Shown here: piece by piece, positions 22,801 to 32,862 of the stretch
How the letters are laid out: each line of letters begins with the position of its first letter
Numbering within the stretch: the stretch's first letter is position 1
NCBI GenBank assembly: GCA_026119855.1
Contig: JAOWBW010002218.1
Location: forward strand, 1-64,000
Direction: 5' to 3'
Length of the DNA: 64,000 bases
Source of the DNA: Campanula takesimana
Taxonomy: Eukaryota > Streptophyta > Magnoliopsida > Asterales > Campanulaceae
Notes under the pieces: generated by a model
Database searches by the model: none
Seen by the model: the letters and a program-made list of their open reading frames with translations, nothing else
Told to the model about the DNA's origin: nothing
Made by a program: the position numbers and the translations under genes

Positions 22801-25040
22801 GCGTAAAATCGTAATTGTGACGTGGTTGGGACGTAAAGTCAACATCAATGCAACATCATACAAGACCGGGATCACATCAACTCACTCACTTCATCAACCC
22901 GGGTCATCTCATTGCTTTCCAAGATTGGTCTTTCCCTTCGGACGTCCATCTTGCGGGGGCATATTAGGAATATTATATATTCCTAGAATATATTGTAAAT
23001 ATAAGTTACCAAACATAGAGATTGTATCTTGTAAACAAAGCTAGATTATTCTAGAATATTAGTTTCCTACTAGGATTATTATTGTATAATTTCCTTTTCC
23101 TTATATAATTTAGAATAGTCTAGAATAGCTTGGAGAGTACTCCAACCTCTTGTATAAATACCCTACTCATATGATCAATAATACTTGAGTCTCTCATATC
23201 AATTATCTCTCTCCATGTATGATTGGCTCCGACTATCTCCATCTCTAATCCTTGACGGTGCAGGCGCCGGGCCATCTAATACACCCCACAATCGTCTCCC
23301 TTCATACCCGCCTTCAATCATGTATACACCCCAACCTTGTATCCAGTCAACATATGATTTATTTCAAATTAATGAATAGATAAAAATTTGGTTCTACTCT
23401 ACTGCAAATCTTCTTAAGTGATAATTTGAAACATCTGATTTCAATAGTTAAATTTCAACTCCTTTTTTTACAGTGGGAGAGCTTCAGTGAAAGGAAATAG
23501 AAGTACACAATTAATTTAATGTCGATGATATCTAGGGAGCGAAATCAGTGAGGGATTTGACGGAATGGTTGGCTAGCAGAGGAAGGGGAATTTGGGGAAG
23601 ATAATGGGTCCTCCTCGATCGAATCTGGGGAAGATAATAGGTCCTCCATATAACCCCTTACTCAGATCTCAACCCGTTTGACAGATATCCCCGATTGATC
23701 TCGGGATGTATGACTTTGAAATTTGAAATAGGCTGGAATGTGGAGATGAGACTGTGGCTAAATGAAACTCGATTCCGACGAGCTTCACACTTGCACGTCG
23801 CAAATCTTAACCTCAGAAGCATCACCACCTAGATCCTTTGGAAAAGAATCAAAAACTAGAAATTTCCTTCTTTGTTTGATTTAGCTTAAGAGACCTTCCC
23901 ACAATTTCATTTCGTTGACTGTTGAAGTTGAGGGAGGGAGGGGAGGAGAATGGGGAGGGATGAAAAGGGAAGACATGAATGGGATGGAGTGCCGAAAAAG
24001 CCCTTAAAAAAACTCACGCGAATGGCACATGACTTATTTAATGGAAAAAAAGTAACGAAGTTAGTGATAATGACTATGGACACAAAAAGAAATGAGTTTG
24101 ATGTGTTAGACACAAAAAAAATGAGGTGGGTGATCAAGTCCACAGAAGGTAAATAGTTGAGTGATTTTTTTTGCAAATTTTCCTAATTTTAAATATATAA
24201 ACATAAATTTAAATCGCATTAAGGAAATCTAATAGATGGCAATACTATTTTTTTTTTTCACAATCTATTTGATGACTTTCCTCTTCTAAAGAAATTCATC
24301 AATGATTTCAAAATTTTCTCTTTACACCAAGTCCTACTAGCCAAAGAGGTCCAGCTCAAGCAACATCCGGTATCCCTCAGGGTTCAATCCCTACCAAATG
24401 CACTTTCGATGGACTCTAGTACTCCCTCCGTCCCAAACTTTGGTTACTTATTTCCTTTTTGGGCGTCTCATACTTTTTGTTACTTACCCAAAGTGTTTAA
24501 TTTTCTCTCTCCTCCCCACTCACAATAACTATCCACTATTTTATTTTCTTTCTCCATCTCACTCACAAAACCTATTTTTTCCTTAATCTACGCGCATTCA
24601 ATTTTAGTGACCAAAAATTTGAGACGGATGGAGAAATAGCTTAAGGCATTCACTAATAAAAAAAAATACTATTGTATATTTCGAACCAAACAAAGCCTAA
24701 TAGGTAAGGTGATGCATACAATAAAATGGTATGATTAAATTCTAGAATGCAATTAAACAATCAACCTGTGAATTATAACATGATTCAATTCCCACTAGGG
24801 ATTCCGATTTACTGACCTGAACTCGGTATCGGAAACGCCGGGAGCGGCGAGTACGGGGACGGGTTCACCGGCTTGACACGGCAAGTTGATGGTGTGAGTG
24901 AGCTTGGACTTGGAAAGTGAATCGGACTCGGCTGACATTTTCGTTCGAATACAGATGCGAGATTGAAGCGGAATTCCTTTTGTTATTCTCTTCGAAATTG
25001 AAAGCGGAAACAGAGAGGAGTGAAGAAGACGATGAGTCAT
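15103..25040 (-). CDS. NUDT14: NUDT14-like plastid ADP-sugar diphosphatase (Nudix), frameshifted last exon
   Basis: Seven minus-strand exons, all with GT...AG introns: 24817-25040, 19585-19690, 18942-19019, 17397-17489, 16883-16975, 15742-15840, 15103-15338. The translation follows Arabidopsis NUDT14 closely: GVDMFGKR-GFLKFKAD, VPGIVFARGPAVAVLILL, ELPAGMLDD, the Nudix core REVEEETG spanning exons 5 and 6, DMVDLTAFLDP, GGCDEE and QLQGKETGLREHGE. The ATG at 25040 gives a basic, Ser-rich leader that suits a plastid transit peptide; the second ATG at 24938 would give a cytosolic form. NUDT14-type enzymes split ADP-glucose/ADP-ribose and affect starch precursor pools. One base is missing near 15297 (expected GGGAAGGTG, seen GGGAAGTG), so translation ends at TGA after YRGK, about 246 residues, losing the last 63. 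Introns carry many transposons. Confidence 0.88.
15946..15965. repeat. (CA)n microsatellite
   Basis: CACACA run in the NUDT14 intron between exons 5 and 6, followed by irregular ACA/CAC sequence to about 15990. Confidence 0.8.
16180..16426. mobile_element. Stowaway MITE in NUDT14 intron
   Basis: The ends CTCCCTCCGTCCCAAAATG and CATTTTGGGACGGAGGGAG are perfect inverses, with TA on both sides. Subterminal GATCTTCACAC pairs with GTGTGAAGATC. Confidence 0.92.
16833..16877. repeat. (GA)n microsatellite next to a splice donor
   Basis: A GA run ends four bases from the donor of NUDT14 exon 5 (GT at 16882-16881). On the sense strand the intron therefore opens GTTTG then TCTCTCTC, followed by a C run at 16821-16829. 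Confidence 0.9.
17050..17322. mobile_element. Stowaway MITE in NUDT14 intron
   Basis: The left end CTCCCTTTGTCCCAAAATG and right end TTTCGGACGGAGGGGG are inverted, between TA dinucleotides. ATAGTCC pairs with GGACTAT. Confidence 0.82.
17730..18509. mobile_element. solo LTR, 780 bp, TSD AGAAC
   Basis: It starts TGTTGGGAAATC and ends ATCCCAACA, with five-base duplications AGAAC at 17725-17729 and 18510-18514. No internal region remains, so LTR-LTR recombination is the likely origin. It contains a 16-base G run (17742-17757) and four copies of a GCGCCCGCCTG motif at 18337-18441. It lies in the NUDT14 intron between exons 3 and 4. Confidence 0.85.
19991..20016. repeat. (GGGGGA)n tract
   Basis: Four G5A units in a row on the plus strand, with G-quadruplex potential, in the first NUDT14 intron. 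The rest of 19691-20180 shows no other feature. Confidence 0.75.
20414..20643. mobile_element. Stowaway MITE
   Basis: The ends CTCCCTCTGTTCCAGACTAAG and CTTAGTCCGGGACGGAGGGAG sit between TA sites, and AAGGTTCTTA pairs with TAAGAACCTT. Confidence 0.87.
20725..21242. mobile_element. MITE with GAGCATCTCCAATGTG ends
   Basis: The left end GAGCATCTCCAATGTG and right CACATTGGAGATGGTC are inverted. The interior repeats CACCAAATTTGGTGCAA, a palindrome, several times. Ends of this type are common in plant Harbinger-like MITEs. Confidence 0.72.
21609..22057. mobile_element. hAT-type MITE, 449 bp, TSD CATATGAT
   Basis: The ends TAGGGATGGCAA and TTGCCATCCCTA are perfect inverses, with the exact 8-bp duplication CATATGAT at 21601-21608 and 22058-22065. 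It interrupts LTR1; the uninterrupted sequence is seen in LTR2. The subterminal parts are rich in ACCCGACCCG. Confidence 0.94.
22541..22735 (+). repeat. minisatellite GCCTTAGTAGCAAC
   Basis: About eight units of TTTGCCTTAGTAGCA(CTC/ACC) with small variants (TTCGTAGC, TTTGTAGC, CATAGTAGC) lie in the interior of the short LTR element. Confidence 0.85.
24422..24633. mobile_element. Stowaway MITE
   Basis: The left end CTCCCTCCGTCCCAAACTTTGG after TA pairs with the right CCAAAAATTTGAGACGGATGGAG; the right TA is mutated. Confidence 0.75.
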
Positions 25041-25160
25041 CCTTTTGGCCCCTATTTTCCTAGACTTCAGAAAACCGCCTTCCTTTTTTTTTTTTTTTTT
25101 TTTTCTTTTTCTCGGGCAGCAGCACAAAACACCTAAAATTCGATTATATTTTTTTTAATT

Positions 25161-25585
25161 GGGTAATTACAATTTAGGGCCTGAACTCAATATGGTGTTC
25201 CCAAGCGGGGCTCAAACATATTTTTTTGGCGAAACAGGGCTCAATACGTGTTTTTTCAATCAATTTGGGGCTTTTTGACAGAATTCGTTAGAAATTTCGT
25301 TAATTACTCATGTACCATGCACGTGATCAACGAAATGGTTACTTTGAAGTTAATTTTAACTATTAAGGGGTCAAATGTAAGAGTCTAAAAATTAAAGATG
25401 CAATAAAAAAAACAATATATAACTAAAATATTACACTCAACCCCATCACCATCCCCAAATTAAACCCAAGATTGAATCCCATTCTCTCTCTTCTTCATCT
25501 TCTCATCTCCTCCACCTCCCCACTTCTACTTCTCTTCCCCTCTACAATCCGCCCTTCTTCCCATCCCTCCACACTCTCTGTAAAC

Positions 25586-25644
<59 letters not shown>

Positions 25645-26863
25645 CCCATCCCACACTTCACCTTCCCTCCGCCGGACACCCATGGCCGACGCCACATGGC
25701 CACCACGACCACCACCAGAGCGCCCATGTGCCCCTCCATGTTTAGTGGCAGCCCCTTTTCTCAGCTCTTCCAAACTTCTGTTGATCTTTTCTCTTCACCA
25801 TCACTTTTAGATCTGGTTAATGGTGTGAACCCGGATAAAATTTCCACACTCAACTAAGAACCCAATTTCCATCAATTCATCACACCCATTTTAGTTATAG
25901 AGAATTAACTGATTTTGGAGGTCAGCAAATTTGTGGAGCTCAACTTCAAAATCAATGCCTTTGAAGCTCCAAGTCTTTGGCAAGTTTCATCCTCTGATTC
26001 TCCAACCTAGTCTCTACTTCAATGAATTTTTTGAAAATTTTAGCTGTAACTATATACTTTCAAATATGGGTTTGAGATATCTAGTGGGTACTTTGAGAAG
26101 AATGGATTCTGCTTATGAAGATTATAATTTATATAGTGATTAGAACTACGATTCTCTGTGGTGGTGGTGGTGGTGGTGGTGGTGGTGGTCCAGGTTTGAG
26201 AATATGAGGAAGGTGGGGGTGGAGCAGTGGGTTTGGGGGAGGGGGGTGTTGAGTATTTGAAAATCGTGGTTGGTTCTTGGGGAGAGTTAATGAGGGAAGA
26301 GTGTGGAAAGAGAGGTGGTAGGGTTGGTTATGGGGGAGGAGGGGACGGGGAAGAGAAGAGGGAGGGCTATTTTCCTAAATCAAACATTAACATTTTTAGA
26401 TTTTAAAAAATATTTTTTTGATTTTAAAAAACGATTCATTATAAGTTTTAAAATATTAATATTAACAATACAAAATACATTAATATATATAAAAAAGGTG
26501 TGCAAAATAAATGGTAAATTTTACAAATTTAAATTATTAACTTAATTAGTTTTTTTTTATGTAATTGATGATTACTTATTAATGTTACTTTTAATTATAA
26601 ATATTTTTTCAAATAATATATATCCAGCCCTTTAATATTTAGAATTTTCATTAAGCCCCTTATATAGGAATATCAACTTCAAAGTAACCATTCCGTTGAT
26701 CACGTGCACGACACATGAGTAGTAATGAAATTTCTAACGAATTCCGTCAAAAAGCCCCAAATGATTGAAAAAACACATTGAGCCCTGTTTCGCCAAAAAA
26801 AAATGTTGGAGCCCCTCTTGGGGAACACCCTGTTGACTTCAGGCCCTAAATTGTAATTAACCT
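25161..26863. mobile_element. Mutator-like element 120 bp upstream of NUDT14
   Basis: TIRs of about 230 bp (GGTAATTACAATTTAGGGCC and complement; 25161-25385 with 26630-26863). The TSD is near-perfect, TTTTTAATT (25152-25160) and TTTTTAGTT (26864-26872). The interior has a (TC)n run, a coding-like but unidentified stretch at 25680-25800, and a (GTG)n run at 26158-26189. No transposase. It occupies the NUDT14 promoter side, leaving only about 120 bp of native upstream sequence with a poly-T tract at 25087-25113. Confidence 0.87.
25588..25640. repeat. (TC)n microsatellite
   Basis: About 25 TC units inside the MULE; the Leu-Ser open frame across it is only this repeat. Confidence 0.92.
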
Positions 26864-26891
26864 TTTTTAGTTTATTTTAGAACTTCTAATA

Positions 26892-27174
26892 CTCGTTCCG
26901 TCCCGATTTAAGGTTCTTAGTTTAATTTTGCACGCTTATTAATGAATGTGTCAAGAATAGTAGTTGGTGGAGGATATAATTATCCATTAATAAAGTAAGT
27001 GGGTGAAAACTAGATGGTAAATGATGGGCTTTTTGTAATATATGAACTTTATGAAGAGAAGAATGTCCAAAGCACTATTCATCCTTTGTCATTTAAAGAA
27101 TAAAGCAACTAAGAACCTTAAACTGGAACATATCAAAAAGGAAAGTAAGAACCTTAATCTAGGACCAGAGGGTG
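26892..27174. mobile_element. Stowaway MITE
   Basis: The ends CTCGTTCCGTCCCGATTTAAGG and CTTAATCTAGGACCAGAGGGTG are imperfect inverses, with TA flanks and AGGTTCTTA/TAAGAACCT subterminal pairing. Confidence 0.72.
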
Positions 27175-27589
27175 TATCAAAAATGGGCAACTACCATTTA
27201 ATCCCTCATCTTAATGAAAATCACCATCAAGGACGAGGAATTTCATATTTCACTACCTAGTCCACAGTCATTAATAGGACATTCATGCCCTTACTAAATG
27301 ACAGGAATTACATGAATGCCACTCTCCTCATCATTTCACTTTCTCTCCACAACCACCATAACCACCTTTGGCCACCAATCCCCACCACTTCCGGCAACTG
27401 TTTTTCCGACGACCTTTTCGGTGACTTTTTCCGGTGACCACCTACGGCTACCATTTTCCAGCGACCAACTCCGACAACCTTTTCCGGCTACTATTATCCG
27501 GTGACCATTTTCGTCGACTATTTTTATTTTTCCTAAAAACAAAAAAAAAATCACTGTTTTTATTTTTAAAAAGACACATTTTTTTCAAG

Positions 27590-28160
27590 AAACAAATTCA
27601 CATTTAAAAAAAAAGTTTTTTTTTTTTTCAAAAACAAGTTCACAGTTATTCCATGAACAAGTTCTAAAAAGAAATTCAATGTTGTTTCAAAAATAAGTTC
27701 CAAGAACAAGTTCACAGTTTTTTTCAAGAACAAGTTACTGTTGCTCCAAAAACAAGTTCACAATTGGTCCAATAACAAGTTTACATAACAAGTTCCAAAA
27801 TCAAGTTCACGGTTGTTTCAAGAACAAGTTCCAAGGACAAGTTCGAAGAACATGTTTACAGTTGTTCGAAGAACAAGTTCCAGCAACAAAGTTCACAATT
27901 GTTCTAAAAACAACCGAGAAGTTTGGAGTCCATTTACATTTGTTTCAAGAACAACTGAGAAGTTCAATGTTGTTCCAAAAACAAAAAAAACGAAGAAAAT
28001 TCACAAATTATTCACAATTTTTTAAGAATAATTGAGAAGTTCATAGTTGTTTTAAAAAATCTGTGAACTTAAAATTCAAAATAAATTATATCAAATATTA
28101 AAAAACAACCATAACTACAGAGAAGTTCACAATTGTTCTAATAAAAGTTGAAAATTCAAA
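27590..28160. repeat. degenerate AAGAACAAGTTC repeat zone
   Basis: The motif CAAGAACAAGTTC(C/A)CA..GTTGTT recurs roughly every 25-35 bases with heavy drift. It looks like an old minisatellite, not coding sequence. Confidence 0.7.
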
Positions 28161-28309
28161 ATTGTTTAAAATGCACATAAGTATCATAGTCAACCACTAA
28201 ACAATGAGTTTTAGTTCATGTAGCATCACAAAAGCTCATTGGAACTAATCAACAAACCAAAACCAAAACCAAACAAAATGCATCAACCAGTGGATAGGAT
28301 TCAGAGGTG

Positions 28310-29460
28310 ATATCGGCGTTGGAGACGACGTCGGAAGGAGGTAGGTCTGCTGACTAGGGTCATCGGCGTAGAAGAAAAGTAACTGACGTAGGAGAAAGTT
28401 GTCGGAGTTGGAGACGAGTTTGAAGACAGAGGGTCAATGTAGTAGGGGTGGAAATGGTTCGGCTCAAACCGCGGTTCGGAACCGAGCCGAGCCAAACCGT
28501 GCGATTTAGCTCGGTTTTTAAACTTATGCGGTTCAGCTTGGTTTCGAAAATTGATAAACCACACGGTTCGGTTCGGCTCACGGTCTGACCCTTCAAGCCG
28601 AATCGAGCCAAACCGAGTCGAACCGTTTCGAGCTGAACCACGAGCCGAACTGTTGAGCTGAACCGTTGAGCAAGCGAGGGTGAATGCTTGTGGGACTAAG
28701 CCTGCTTCACCTTCAACATTTTTTCTTAGCATCGCTGCCAATGTAAGGCCTATTTCTTCGATACTGGAAGTGGAAACTATTCCAGGACAGTTTGAAATAC
28801 GTTGAAATATAAGCTTCAGTACTCTAACTCATCAATCCAAGCAAGAGGTTCACCAAACAGCCCAAACAGAGATATTATGCCATATTAGTCCGATAAAATG
28901 CTAGAGAAACTGACATGCAATATGTCTAAGAAATTTTGTTGATAGAAAGATGGGATGATTAAAACATCTAAGTTAGGAAGCACTACACATCAGCTTTTAG
29001 TGGGGGTCAAAGTTATCCAAACACGGTTCACAATTTGCCATTTATGGAATAAAGCAAAGTAAGAACTTTAATCTGGGACTATTTTGTGGTTCAAACCGTG
29101 GTTGAAACTGAGCCGAGCCGAACCGTGATGGTTTAGCTCAGCTCGGCTTGGACTATTTTGTGATTCAGCTCGGTTTGGGATTTCTCCAAACCGATGTTTA
29201 GCGGTTTGGCTTCTAAATTACCCCAAACCGAGCTAAACGAACCATTCCACCCCTACAATGTAGGGTCTATGACGGTCAATTGCTTGGAATGCCATATCTA
29301 TGACGATCAGGGGCGTAGGAGAAGAGTCACCGGAGTAGGAGAAGGTTGCAGGAGTTGGAGTGGAGTTCGAAGACAGAGAGTCAACGTCGGATCTACGATG
29401 GTCAATGGCTTGGAATGCCAGATCTACAACGATCAGAGGCTTAAAATGCCGCTTAAGTTG
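28310..29460. repeat. tandem duplicated block split by the hAT
   Basis: GTAGGAGAAAGTTGTCGGAG...GACAGAGGGTCAA (28390-28440) recurs as GTAGGAGAAGGTTGCAGGAG...GACAGAGAGTCAA (29335-29385), and GGTCAATTGCTTGGAATGCC (29275) recurs at 29398. This suggests a duplication of about 120 bp inside the MULE before the hAT arrived. Confidence 0.6.
28443..29255. mobile_element. hAT-type element, 813 bp, TSD CAATGTAG
   Basis: The ends TAGGGGTGGAAATGGTTCG and CGAACCATTCCACCCCTA are inverted, with an exact 8-bp duplication CAATGTAG at 28435-28442 and 29256-29263. Subterminal GAGCCGAGCC/GGTTCGGCTC repeats. No transposase. Confidence 0.92.
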
Positions 29461-30147
29461 TTGGGAGAGTTCGACGAAGTAGGAGCGTAGTAGTGTCTGG
29501 AGTGGGGTGGAGTTCGCAGGAGGTGGGGGAATCTGTGAGTTAATATGTGATGGCAGCATGAGATGAGGGTGGTCAGAGGTAGTGTGGGATGGCCGGAAAA
29601 GATGGAGGGAGGTGGTCGGAGGTCGGGAGGAAGCTGTCGGAGGTGGTCGGAGGAGGCTGACGGAGGTTAGGGAGAAGAGAGGAAAAAGTAGAGAGAGTCA
29701 GAAGACGTGTTTTTGAAAGGTGGAGGGGGTAGGTTTTATTTATAGTGGGGGGAGTCGGGGATTTAATAATACTAACAGACCCTATGGCAATTTATTTTTT
29801 ATTTATTGGATATGTGGTAAGCGAAAAATATTGCCTTGAACTAGGTGGTAATTTTTCATAGTATTAGGGATTAGCTGGTAATTTTCTCTAGCAAAAAATA
29901 TCCTTTACACTTTTACTCTCTACTTGTTGAATTAAGGCTATCTTTTGTTACAAGAATTTAACTAGTGTTCTTGTCGATATTTTTATGATATCATTACTTT
30001 TTTAAGCATGATATCAATACTTTTAAGAAGTATAATTTGTTTGTTTGATTATTATCTTGTACCAAAAAGTTACACTAAGTAAATGAGGAGCATTACTTTA
30101 GAACAGGTTACTTTGGAAAAGATGGATTGTTAATTGTATTTTGGGTT

Positions 30148-31695
30148 TGTTGTTCCCCAGAGACACAACAATGGTATGAAAAGAGGCTAGAGGGGGGGGG
30201 GGGATGAATAGCCTATTTAAAATTTCAACCCTTTTTCAAAATTCAACCTTTATGCTTACACTTGAATTTTGCGGTAGATAAAAACCACGCGGTCAAGTAT
30301 AAAATGCACAGCGGAAGTTTTCGTTGAAACAAGTTAAGAGTTGTTTTGATAAGTTCAATGCGGTAGGTTGGTTTGCGGTAGGTAGTGCGGTAGGTTGAAG
30401 TGCGGTAGGTAGGTAGGAGTGCGGTAGGTTAAAGTGAGGTAGATTGAAAGATTGAAAATTTGTGCTTAGAGATTTTTGGCAAATATAATTTTTTAGTCAG
30501 ATTTAACTTAGGCAATGAGGTAGACAAACAAACACAATTCACAATTGTTCTTAATCTGAAAGATCAAATACTAAAAAACAAACAAGATTAATATGAACAA
30601 GTGAAGAACAAGATGAACAAGACTTAAAGTAAATTTGCAGAAAAGGTAAAGTGCAGTAAGTAAAGAACATAATGATTTGGAAAGGTTCGATCTGTTAAAA
30701 GATCTACGTCCTTTACCAAGATGGTCAGTCTTGGATTTTGAATGAGGTATATATTAGATTCACTTGAGTATAGATTACAGAGATGAAGTATTGAATCAAC
30801 ACCTATTTCTATGAAGTTCAATCCTAGACTTAGACCAGTGTATCCCTAATGATTCAATCTATGTGATTGATCAATCGGGGTGAGTCTGTGTGTAAGATCA
30901 AGAGCTCTTTGGAATCTATATGATTTTAGAGCTAATGAAACTTGTGTGATGAGGCTTGAGATTTGATCTTGAAGGTTGTTGGAGATTTGTTGAAGACTTG
31001 AAGGTTGAGTGCTTGAAGATTCGAAGGATTCTGGAAATCTTGAGTATGATCTTCAATCACCAAGAATTTCAACAACAATTTCTCTCTTAGAATCTCAGCT
31101 TGTGTTCAATGAAGAACACAAGGACTATTTATAGCTTGAAGGAGAAACTAGCCGTTTGAATTCTTGGAGGGCAAGTTTGGAGGACAATGAGCTGTTGATT
31201 TCTAATTGGAGCTCATTCTGAGTTCTCCTTTTGTTGCAGAGTCATGGTGGTCCAACTGTACTATGATGACAGTTGTATTCAAATTGAAATTTGAATTTGC
31301 AACGATCTAAACTAAACAAGGTTTTGGACACAAGTGTGACCATGGTTAAGTTTGAATAAACTTGAGTTTCTTCAACCATGGTTCCATACGGTAGAGTTAA
31401 CTTGCGGTAGGATGGAACCAAGCGGCAAGGTTATCTGCGGCAAGCATAGAGCATGCGGTAGATGTCTTCATGCGGTAGGCTACATGCGGTAGGCAAGGGC
31501 CTTACCTTATATCTCCAGACTTAGAAAAATTGAGGGTCCTAATCTGCTAAGCCTATTCAACTATAAAGTGGACTATTCTAAATGAAGTACAAGTACTTCT
31601 TACAATATATCCTAAAGTCCACAAAGAGTAAAATAAGGTTATGGGATCAATCAAATTAAGGTAATAGGAGTGGTTTATAATAAGCATACCCAACA
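30148..31695. mobile_element. solo LTR, 1548 bp, TSD GGGTT
   Basis: It starts TGTTGTTCCCC and ends CATACCCAACA; the five-base duplication GGGTT (30143-30147 and 31696-31700) belongs to the MULE end. It contains a run of 12 G near 30193-30204. The same family's right end occurs at 53671-53852. There is no coding region. Confidence 0.82.
30266..31500 (+). repeat. two clusters of TGCGGTAGG motif in the solo LTR
   Basis: GCGGTAG occurs at least nine times, about six at 30270-30430 and about four at 31387-31500, along with variants such as GCGGCAAG and GAGGTAG. Spacing is irregular (10-30 bases). Confidence 0.75.
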
Positions 31696-32519
31696 GGGTT
31701 AATTGCAATTTAAACCCTGAAGTACCATACCACCCTTCCAAGCGAACCCTGATATGTTTTTTTTTTTTTTTGTCAAATCAGGTCTTGATGATTTAAAAAC
31801 TCGCCAAATAAGGCCTTTTTGACTGATTTCGTTAGAAACTCAGTTAAAAAGCATGTGCCAAGCACGTGACAGACGGATTGGGTGACTTTGAATTGATATT
31901 AGCTATTAAGGGATTAAGTGAAAATTTTGAAACTTAATAAGGGCTTTAGTGAAATTCTGGGAACTTAAGTAATTAAAACAATATATTAAAAGGTCAAAAT
32001 GTAAATTTATTTTCCAAATAATAAACTTAACCCCTCTTCTTCTCCAGCTCCTTTCTCATTCACCCACCGCCGACCTTTCAGACCCCACCTTCACATCCAC
32101 CCATTCTACCCTCCTACTCCCTTCCTCCTCCGCTTCTCTCTACATCACCTCTACCTAGAAACCGCATACTCCTATTTTGTCCCGTCTCTCTATTTATTTT
32201 CCACCCCAACTCTAATCCCGTTCCAACACTGCCCTACTACCGCCACCACTTCAAACGCCATCGCCACCATCTCTGTCTCGCTTCATTTCTCGTCTTGGCT
32301 GGTTAGAATTTCGTTGACAAAGAGTTGAATCAGAGCCTTAATTGGGTGGAAACATAATGGACTTTGAATTTTGAATTTTTGTTTTGATTTTTGGTTTAGA
32401 ATGTTAAAGATCTTAACCCAGATCCAGATGGTAGGGGATTTATATTGAATATAATTTTTTTAGATCCAAGTTAGATATCTCAGATATGGTGATTTTGCTA
32501 ATGAATGGTGGTGGGGTGT

Positions 32520-32862
32520 TGGCCGATGTTCATGTATGGTGGTAACTGATGTTCATTGTCGATGGTAGCTGATGTTCACTTCTCCCCTTCACGGCAACAT
32601 CGGGATGCGAGACTCTCGCTAATTTACGGTACGCAGCTTTGATTTCCTGCCCCGACGCTCCCATGTTAATCCCGAGCACTTCGTACATCAACGACAGAGA
32701 CGTGATTGTGGCGATGGAGGTGTAGGAGGAATAGGAGGCGGAGATGCGTTGTGATTGACGGAATGCGACGGAGGACGGCGGAGTGAGTTGTGATTGAGCG
32801 TGTGATAGTTTGGGGGTGGGGGTGAATTGAGATGGAGGAGAGAGAAAAGAAGAGGAAGCCAT
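32520..32862 (-). pseudogene. captured 5' part of a chloroplast DnaJ (J11/J20-type) gene
   Basis: The minus-strand frame from the ATG at 32862 gives a Ser/Thr-rich leader typical of plastid transit peptides (about residues 1-55), then a J-domain start: MYEVLGINMGASGQEIKAAY, RKLARVSHPDVA, including the HPD motif needed to stimulate Hsp70. The match ends right after HPDVA, and the frame continues into unrelated sequence. The intact family is about 150-200 residues, so less than half is present. It lies in a Pack-MULE and is probably not functional; expression from the element cannot be excluded. Confidence 0.83.

Larger units (their letters stand above)
21574..23256 (+). mobile_element. short non-autonomous LTR retrotransposon (TRIM/LARD-like)
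   Basis: Two direct repeats end alike (CTCCATCTCTAATCCTTGAC): LTR1 21574-22147 with its 5' part missing and a hAT inserted, and LTR2 22962-23256. A perfect primer site TGGTATCAGAGC at 22148-22159 directly follows LTR1. A G-rich polypurine stretch GCGGGGGCA precedes LTR2. The 800-bp interior has no gag or pol. Confidence 0.83.
21262..24183. mobile_element. Mutator-like element with about 180-bp TIRs
   Basis: 21262-21440 pairs with 24000-24183 over its length (GCAAAAAAAATCACTCAACTA and its complement). The ends are GGAAAA...TTTTCC. No 9-bp TSD is evident. The interior holds an LTR element (21574-23256) and about 740 bp of unassigned sequence (23257-24000), with no transposase. Confidence 0.78.
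20184..24697. mobile_element. possible PIF/Harbinger element filled with later insertions
   Basis: The left terminus GGCTCTGTTCGGTTAG and right terminus AACCAAACAAAGCC are imperfect inverses, flanked by TAA at 20181-20183 and 24698-24700, as in Tourist/Harbinger elements. The 4.5 kb between is largely accounted for by other transposons. The arms are too short to prove both ends belong together. Confidence 0.35.
27185..29888. mobile_element. Mutator-like element with diverged TIRs, gene-like interior
   Basis: The left end GGGCAACTACCATTTAATCCC matches the complement of the right end (AATTACCAGCTAATCCC) and further inward (AATCACCA / AATTACCACCT). No exact 9-bp TSD. The interior has a CCGGCGACC-rich stretch (27370-27500), a degenerate ACAAGTTC repeat zone, and two related blocks around a hAT insertion. 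Confidence 0.6.

Noticed and set aside
25472..25810. 112-codon open frame with a Leu-Ser repeat
   Set aside because: It is the translation of the (TC)n microsatellite inside a MULE; no domain, no gene context.
28301..28741. 146-codon minus-strand frame rich in Arg/Ser/Glu
   Set aside because: It follows the GAGCCGAGCC repeats of the hAT element; composition is explained by the repeat.
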